From the NCBI GenBank assembly GCA_036245525.1, contig BTPG01000005.1, positions 130,083,820-130,147,819 of the forward strand: a stretch of 64,000 nucleotides of DNA, given 5' to 3'. The stretch comes from Semisulcospira habei (lineage: Eukaryota > Mollusca > Gastropoda > Semisulcospiridae). The translations under genes were made by a program, and so were the position numbers. The notes under the pieces were generated by a model. It searched no databases, was not told the origin of the DNA, and saw only the letters and a list, made by a program, of their open reading frames with translations. Positions 57,122 to 64,000 of this stretch are shown here, one piece after another (within the stretch, counting starts at the first letter, position 1; every line of letters begins with the position of its first letter).

Positions 57122-57238
57122 GGGCACACAAAGACAAAAGGGCAGTCAGCTGGATTTAACGGGCACATAAAGACAAAAGGGCAGTCAGCTGGATTTAACG
57201 GGCACACAAAGACAAAAGGGCAGTCAGCTGGATTTAAC
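57122..57238. repeat. Three tandem copies of a 39-bp unit
   Basis: Unit GGGCACACAAAGACAAAAGG then GCAGTCAGCTGGATTTAAC; copies at 57122-57160, 57161-57199 and 57200-57238, differing at one base (CACATAAAG in copy 2). Confidence 0.97.
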
Positions 57239-57275
57239 ATGCATCACTGATTTTTGGGACCGATTTTTACCGGTC

Positions 57276-58080
57276 GTGGAACTGGGGCATCATAACTACG
57301 GCAGCAAAGTTGCATCGATGCGCAAAGTGGCGAAGGTCTATCATTATCATAGGCATGGGAATGATATTGGCGAAATAGACAACCTCTGTAAATTACCGTA
57401 TCCGTGTTTGTTTCGCAACGAATATCCCATGGCGTGTGATCATCATTATCACGTAAAGATGCACGCTAGATCTGGGCGACGGGTATTTAAGGCAATCGTA
57501 CATGTGGATAGTTCTGACATGACGATAGAAAACTATCGACGAAATATCCTATCTACTCGATAGCTTTTTGCCGTACACAGCGATAGTTCTCCGCAAGCTG
57601 CGTATGCGCTATTTTCTTATAAGGAAAATCTCGCGAAACTTGTATGTCCTTGAGAAAGAATGTTGGCATACATGGAAGACGAGGAATTGAGAAAAATTCG
57701 CAACAACCACAATTACCTTTGGGACGGAGAAGCATAACGAGTGTGGACGAGAGACTGGCTACTTCGATGTCCGGTTTTGAGAGCGATGCTTGTGCAAGAG
57801 ATGTGTGCGAAAGAACCATGCAGCAACAACACAATGAAGTGCTCAGCCGAGTGTGGACGGCAATATACCATCACTGATGCATGACGCGTAGGGCTCTGCT
57901 GATTGGTTATTTGCGGATAGGCGAGCTGGCTAGGATAGGAAAAATAGAAGCAGGTTTCTATTCGGACTATCGGGTGGATAGAAAAGTATCGCCGAGCTAG
58001 CGAGACCTAACGGCAAACTATCGAATGCCGCTGGATAGGCGCGGATAGGACAGGATAGGCCCATTTCTAGCCTCGTGTAC
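57276..58080 (+). other. Unrecognised block with GATAG-rich tail
   Basis: 57276-57563 is an open frame (95 codons; VYHYHRHGNDIGEIDNL and others) that matches no family I know. From 57527 to 58060 the sequence repeats CTATCG/CGATAG and GGATAGG many times. Dense short repeats in both orientations are typical of subterminal regions of DNA transposons, so this may be an old element. Confidence 0.3.
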
Positions 58081-58181
58081 GGACACACGTTAGCAAAAGG
58101 TGTAGTCCTCTGGCAAATCCTCTCGCCCTGCTCAAGAAATCCAGACCAAAAGGTGACAGTCAAGCGTGTAAAATGCTGAGA

Positions 58182-58323
58182 GAAGAATCCAACGAAGAAA
58201 GAAACACGCTTAGTAACGGCAATTACAACACAATTTATTAACAGTAATTGTTTTTTCGAAATATCAATAAATTGTTTTGTAACTGTCATTTCTAAGCGTG
58301 TTTCTTTCTCTACTGGGTTCTTC
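58182..58323. repeat. Family J element with inverted ends
   Basis: GAAACACGCTTAG near the left end and CTAAGCGTGTTTC near the right, followed by TTCTCTACTGGGTTCTTC. Single ends recur at about 4520 and 37850-37900, the latter partly duplicated at 38030-38075. Confidence 0.8.
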
Positions 58324-58856
58324 AGTCTTTGTGACACGGTGCTCAGCCCAAAAACCTGACGCCGAACAGTGTTCTGTCAAGGCCGAACCACCCGCGAATT
58401 ATACAGCTTTACAACAATTACATTTTCTTTTTAGCAGCTGCGATATGTAAGTCCAACCCGCTTTAGAATAACCTCGCTATTATAACGAAAGAAAAATGAA
58501 AATGAAGATCAGTGTCTCACGGCTGCTATATCAAGCACTTTTGTGACGCCTCCATTTTCAAATGAATGCTTGTTCAACCCGCGCAGCTTAAAAAAGATGG
58601 TTGTTCTGTGAGAAAGGGAAAGAGTTTTTTGGGGGCCGGGTTGGAATTTTTAAGCTGATGTTTTAAACAATAAATTCACTTGCCTTATTTTAAAAGCTGC
58701 AGATAGCAGAGGATTTATCGAACAAAAAAGAAGCATTTGCGAGCATTTTAGCTGGGAGAAAACAGAACGGGCATGTGATACTGCAACTTCACTATCGTTG
58801 CACAAAACAACAACCGTCTGTTCGCCATGCGGTCTCCACACCAACTCCTTACATCT

Positions 58857-58922
58857 GCAAGCGGCATAGATTCTCATGAGCCCCTGCATGCGCAGGGTCC
58901 CATGAGGACATATGTCCCTTGC
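58857..58922. mobile_element. Family B hairpin, diverged
   Basis: GCAAGCGGCATAGATTCTCA with a partly mismatched mirror. Confidence 0.8.
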
Positions 58923-59530
58923 CTGCACAGATCGCTTGCAGATTTCAGTGTTACTTCGACTGTGGGTTGGGTGTTTTATTATTAAGCGCGGGGCCGTATG
59001 TTCCTTCCTGTCACATGGGGAGACACGGAAGCCTTGAAAACGATGCTAACACTTATCCTGTCTGCCGATATGCCCAATTTACTTTAAATACTGTCCTTGA
59101 AATAGACGCACTTTCAGATGGAAAAAGTCTCTTTGAATGGATGAAACAAAAGGTGATATCGCTCTAACAATAGTACTTGCGGGAAATTAAAGGATACATT
59201 TGTTTGCTGTTATTTTTTTGTTACAAATTCTTCCTGGGATGGGCCATTGTAAGAACAGAGAATTCTTCTGCACGGGTATTTCGACAATCCGAATTTAGTC
59301 CTTCTGTCCATGACTCAGTCTGGAACAGCCGTGTTCACCAATTTAAAAATGAATAAATAAATAACTTATAAACAACAACAACAACAACGACAACAATTTT
59401 TTTTTTTATAGGTGACACCGATATCCTTGTATGGAATTGGATGAACTGACTAAAAACACAATGTGCCAGTACTTCGACGGTAAAATATAAAAATTCTTCT
59501 CTTTGCCTCGCAATTATTTGTAATGATTTG

Positions 59531-59968
59531 TGCGAAAATGTAAAAAACCGTAGAAAAAATCCGAATTTCGTCTTTAATTTTTCCCTTATTAACGAAAATG
59601 TTAAAAGGAAATGAATGTTGTCTATAGAGGCCTGCCAGTCAGTCAATCAATTAACCGATGTGATCCGGATTTTTGTTTAAGTCCTGCCCTTTGAACTCGC
59701 GCGTGCTTTATGTTTCCGTGACGCACGAAAATGTAAAAAACCGTAGAAAAAATCCGAATTTCGTCTTTAATTTTTCCCTTATTAACGAAAATGTTAAAAG
59801 GAAATGAATGTTGTCTATAGAGGCCTGCCAGTCAGTCAATCAATTAACCGTTAAGTCAATAATCACCACTTCCATATTGCTGTTATACACGACAGTATGT
59901 GATCCGGATTTTTTGTTTAAGTCCTGCCCTTTGAACTCGCGCGTGCTTTATGTTTCCGTGACGCACGC
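59531..59968. repeat. Tandem duplication, units of about 193 and 245 bp
   Basis: Unit 1 from 59531, unit 2 from 59724; both start CGAAAATGTAAAAAACCGTAG and end CCGTGACGCACG. Unit 2 carries about 49 extra bases between AACCG and ATGTGATCC. Confidence 0.92.
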
Positions 59969-60589
59969 GGAACGCCTTTATGTGCAGGAACGACACACAT
60001 TCCAAAAAGCAAATTAAGTGTTTCCGTTTCGCTGCCGGCGCCAAGTCAGTGCCAGATGGGGCGACTACCAATACTAAAGGGTAGAGTGAGCTGGGCGTCT
60101 CAACAGGCTAATTTGGCACTAATCACTTCGAAGTCGATCAAATTTTGTATGTCAGTTGAGACTTTTTCTAATTTATTACTGAGCGGGTTACTCTGAAGTG
60201 TGAACATTTTTGGCTCTGTAACTGTGATTACCCCCCCCCCCCCACCCCTTTCCTCGTCTCATCTCCTCCCCAGTTAGCAATGAACTTCGGGCCGACGTCG
60301 GCCCTCAGGTGGTTTGCACACAGGTTCGTGCCTGTCTCGCTATTTAGAACAAGAAAAAAAGTAAGTCAATAATAATTTCGCAGACGAGACCTACTACTCC
60401 GGGGGAAAGTCAGCTGACGATGCGCGACTGACAAAGACCTCGTTTCATGCACTGCAGACAGTGTGCACACAAACATTTTCCAAATTTCAGCTGGATTCTG
60501 ATCTCATTTCCGACATGGAGCAAAACATGCATTACAAACTGGTCTGCTAAGCCATTGAGTACATGTCCGGCGCCTGTATTGCGTCGACA

Positions 60590-60689
60590 GTGATAGATAA
60601 ACTCAAGGGTCGTGCCTGATCAGCTTCGTGGCGTCTGCAGGCGCCAAGCTGATCAGGCACAACCTTGAGCTGAGCGATCACCACGGTCG
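60590..60689. mobile_element. Family A hairpin
   Basis: CTCAAGGGTCGTGCCTGATC pairs with GATCAGGCACAACCTTGAG; inner part shifted by a short insertion. Confidence 0.85.
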
Positions 60690-61083
60690 AACCATCTCTT
60701 GCAGATTGGCTGACGCTGGAAGTGAAAGCGTAGTAGCAATGTGACTGCTAGAACTATAAATTCCATGTGCCAACATAATCAAGAAGTGACGCAGAGGGCG
60801 CGAGCATAAATCACATGTAGACTCTTTTTACCTGGAATAGGGTGTCAGCTAAGAGGAAGGTGATATCACACAGGGAGTTTTATGCTAAGAGCTCACACAA
60901 ATAACACACAGCGCTCGGCGGCCGGGTGGGTCCTCTTCGCAATCTGCCCCCCTCCCCCTCCCCCCTCTAATCCACCTCTACCCCCATTCCCCGAAACTCA
61001 GAACACAAAAATGCGGAATAAAAAGAAAATAATATGACGAGCAGCCCTGTACTGCCATGGAACTTTACAACGTAAACTTACTA

Positions 61084-61125
61084 ACTGCGGGCTTTCAAAG
61101 CTCCAGCTTTCAGCACCTTTACGCG
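61084..61125 (+). repeat. SINE body fragment
   Basis: GGGCTTTCAAAGCTCCAGCTT repeats, with few changes, the minus-strand body of the SINE near 40216-40245. Only this short block is recognisable. Confidence 0.45.
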
Positions 61126-61149
61126 GCTTGAAAAAATGGATGTGTGCGT

Positions 61150-61216
61150 TTAACCCTTTGGGTGTCGATAGCGGTTTTAGTCGCGATGATTCCCGCCGGT
61201 GATTCGAAAGGGTTAA
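61150..61216. mobile_element. Shortened family C element
   Basis: TTAACCCTTTGGGTGTCGAT to GATTCGAAAGGGTTAA; most of the right arm is deleted. Confidence 0.82.
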
Positions 61217-61787
61217 AAGAACGGAAGCCATCGTCCACGCCATACCTCATAACACTTTTTTTTTTAACAGGGTAGAATTTATCTCAACTTCAAAACCGGA
61301 ACATTAAAGTGATTTGAACAATTTCGGAGTAATCCCCCCCCCCCCCCCCCCACTAACCCCCGCTTCCACATTACACACTTCATCCCCACTCCCTACCCGA
61401 ACCGGCACAACCACCCACTCCCCCCCCCCCTTCCCACCTCCCCCCTCACGCCTCCCCTCCACACACCCACTTGTTGGAACTCATTTTCTTTGCAGTGCGC
61501 ATCGCGGTTATACGTCATGCCGATTCAGACAGCTCGCTTTGCGTCACTTGACAGGTGCACGTGCTTGACACTAGCTCGTGACATGCTGCGCGTGCTTGTC
61601 ACTTTCACCGCGTCACGGAGGTTAGCAAACGCAAGACGACTTATGATTGTGCAAGCGGTGCAGTACAATTTCCAGCATCAAACGCCCCATGACCTCCTCC
61701 TTTGTCCGAGCAATAGAGACGTATGGAGTTCGTTTCAAACAGTCGGAAATACCTCAAGTCGGGCATAACAGTTATGCAGAGATTAAG

Positions 61788-61890
61788 GCTAAAAGGCAGT
61801 AAGTGTATTTTGGTGAAAAGCAAGATTTTCCATTGTATTCTAATGAAAATCTCGCTTTTCACAAAAATACATTTTGTCTGTCTTTTGCCT
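61788..61890. repeat. Family F element, right edge cut by a family B element
   Basis: AAGGCTAAAAGGCAG at the left, GGTGAAAAGCAAGATTTTCC and mirror, then GTCTTTTGCCTTAA. Confidence 0.87.
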
Positions 61891-62114
61891 TAACCCCCTT
61901 CCTTGCCAAACGACGTCACAGTACATTTTGTTTCTGAAATGCGTGGTTACTGAACGACCAAAAGCCACGACTGTACATGTCCAAAAAACACGGACACAAA
62001 GTGGTCTCAGCAAGAGGCATAGATCCTCATGAGCCCCCGCAGTCGCGGGGGCTCATGAGGATCTATGCCTCTTGCAGTTAGGTCACGTTCACTTTTTCTC
62101 AGTGAAGAGGTTAG
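61890..62114. mobile_element. Complete family B element inserted in a family F repeat
   Basis: TTAACCCCCTTCCTTGCCAA to CAGTGAAGAGGTTAG; hairpin 62010-62075. The left TTAA coincides with the family F sequence TTTTGCCTTAA. Confidence 0.9.
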
Positions 62115-62258
62115 TACCACACGGCAGAGACCAACACACTTCAGTTTTTACTACGGGCTTCGTCTATACTGAACAATCTTCGCGCAAAGATCCCGACCCC
62201 CTGGCACTTTCTTTTATCAGAAGTTTCATGAAAATCAGTGGGAACAGATCTCTGCCAA

Positions 62259-62323
62259 CAAGAGGCATAGATTCTCATGAGCCCCTGCAGTCGCAGGGTC
62301 CCATGAGAATCTATACGTCTTGC
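62259..62323. mobile_element. Family B hairpin
   Basis: ACAAGAGGCATAGATTCTCA and mirror. A degenerate copy follows at about 62440-62490 and a truncated one at 63664-63692 whose inner part is deleted. Confidence 0.85.
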
Positions 62324-62499
62324 AGTTATAAGGTGTTTGGAGAAACCCAGATAAGTACAACATAAACGTCTGTATATTGCAGGCGGATTAGAGACATTCA
62401 GAACTGAGATGTGAATGGTGCCGAGGTATGACAGCCAGATGCATAGATCCTCGCATGTCCCTAGTTTGCAAGGGGCTCATGAGAATCTTGCAGATGGAA

Positions 62500-64000
62500 A
62501 GATCTTGCAGAGGGACCGAGTGCGTATTAATAACAGATGTAAACAAAACCACGAAAATGCCTGTGCGGAACTGAAGTGCATGCAACAACAAAAGACGGTA
62601 GACCGTCTGCATTGGCGACATTTTATCGTGTGGGTGTATAATGTGTGTGATAGGTTTATTCACGGCGCAGATTTACAGACATTACTTGTCAGTGCAGTGC
62701 AATATAACATATTTCTCAGCGCGTGTTTTTCATATGATATCATCTTATTTTTCGACAAAAGTACGCGATTTAATTGAGATAACACATAGGATTTGGTAGC
62801 CCTAAAATAGGTGTCCTAAAATGCGTGATTGGCGCTTTGTCGCTTCTCGTGATTGAATTTTTTTTATCCTCGTGATCCGTGAAAAGTTCCTCGTGAAACG
62901 TGAAAGCCCAAGTACGCAAAATCTTCGTGATCTGTGAACACATCCTGGTTATTTCGTGAAACGTAAAAAGTCTGTTTCTACGCTGTAAATTTCACTCAGA
63001 AATTACCGCCCCCCCCCCCCCCCACACACACACACACACTACCTCCCCCGTCGTTTGATTTCCCTGGCAGTTGGAGAATGTTGTGAAAGTTGTCTCCATT
63101 CACCGGCCATCAGCATATACGGAAATATTGCGATCTATTAACCCTTTACTGCCTGGTATAGGTCGCTTAAATGATGAAAAACTGCTGCTTTTATAATCAT
63201 AAACTGGGGCCATCCCTGACAGTAAAAACCGCAATTAATATGACACGCCGGCTGGGTGAGCAACCGTGCAACCCAATGATAGGTCAAGGGTGGTGCCGGA
63301 ATAGCTTGGCGCCTCTTGGCGCCAAGCTATTCTGGCACTACCCTTGATTTAGCCGCCCACCCTCCCCCACTCTCCATCTCTCTCTCTCCCCCCCCCACCC
63401 CCCCCCCACCCCCTCCCTCCTCCCCCCACGTATGTTCATCAAGTAACAGTTTGTTCCAGACGGTATTCAGAAACAAACCAAAGCCTACAAAGTTACAGCC
63501 TAGCACGTGTGCGGCCGTCACGGCTGACTGGTAATGAGGTCAGCACGCGCGAGGGGCTGTCTGCACGTGCAACAGGTCATCGCTCTCTTTCGTCTGCACC
63601 AACAATTACAGGCTGGGCCTGAATAATCTCCCCCGAGATGCAAATAAACCTTGTTCATGCGAACAAGAGGCATAGACTATATACCTCTTGCAGACAATCA
63701 GTGGTTTGCTAAAGATCTGCCGGACAGGTAAAGCGAAACGTCTAGAACTGCAGCCTGAACTTTCGAACAAATTTTATAGATGAGTAGATGAGAAAACGCC
63801 ATTTGCATTCGTTGTATTTTTTCAGCCTTCGTGATTCAACGTTTTCAGCTGCGTAAAAAAGGGGATGGGGGAAGGAAGGGGTGGCGGGGGGGCAGGGAGG
63901 GGATGGGCGGATGAGCGCAGGTATATATTCTAGTCTGGACATGGTATGACCAGAGTATCCTTCGATCATTATTGCCTCCTTTTGGACTTTGGCCGTACCT
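62500..64000. other. Terminal stretch without recognised gene
   Basis: Apart from a family A hairpin (63279-63351), a truncated family B piece (63664-63692) and CT-rich runs near 63370-63430, I see no gene or RNA. Confidence 0.5.
63279..63351. mobile_element. Family A hairpin
   Basis: GGTCAAGGGTGGTGCCGGAA and mirror around GGCGCCTCTTGGCGCC. Confidence 0.88.

Noticed and set aside
61314..61568. Proline-rich open frame
   Set aside because: Arises from C-rich low-complexity DNA (CCCCCC and CCACTCC runs).

Overview
The window looks like nuclear DNA from an invertebrate animal, most likely a lophotrochozoan and probably a mollusc (inference). The only host gene I can recognise is a split Nuclear Factor I (NFI) gene on the minus strand, whose protein reads like invertebrate NFI. 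Everything else is intron or intergenic DNA packed with transposon debris, long simple repeats and hairpin-forming short elements.

NFI gene (minus strand, about 1.9-32.0 kb). Three exons (13662-13817, 9556-9747, 8559-8742) encode the DNA-binding domain with consensus splice sites and compatible phases. A fourth, 60-bp exon (1888-1947) fits in phase and carries the conserved GDxDIK stretch. A candidate first exon ends at 32027 with ATG immediately before a GTAAGT donor; splicing would give M-DEFHPF. The remaining 3' exons (FQDSFVTSGVF-type and beyond) are not in the window and should lie beyond position 1. The 29.3-34 kb interval around the candidate first exon has fewer hairpin elements than its surroundings.

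Hairpin elements. At least ten families of 50-300 bp elements, each with a near-perfect inverted repeat at its heart, are scattered through the window (about 80 recognisable copies). Four families (called A, B, C and D here) share an outer plan: TTAA, then CCC, then a family-specific arm, a hairpin, the mirrored arm, GGG and TTAA. This fits non-autonomous piggyBac-like (TTAA-targeting) elements, but no transposase is present. Families E to N are other palindromic or foldback repeats.

Retroelements. A full-length RTE-like non-LTR retrotransposon (47496-51637) carries an endonuclease-reverse transcriptase frame that is open except for an 839-bp hAT-like insertion. It sits in the loop of a family A hairpin, which itself sits in a family G element, giving a four-level nest with duplicated target sites at three levels. 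Two 5'-truncated LINE ends (16817-17381, 23136-23772) and one tRNA-derived SINE (40139-40569, minus) are also present. Both LINE ends have clear target-site duplications.

33-47 kb. This part is rich in GT, GA, ATT and TGAT simple repeats, holds a 415-bp tandem duplication whose breakpoint lies in the SINE head, and shows odd short insertions (CAGT, CTCAG) that interrupt otherwise conserved repeats.

52-64 kb. Mostly B and A family hairpins, a foldback element, small tandem duplications and unrecognised sequence. No host gene was recognised there.
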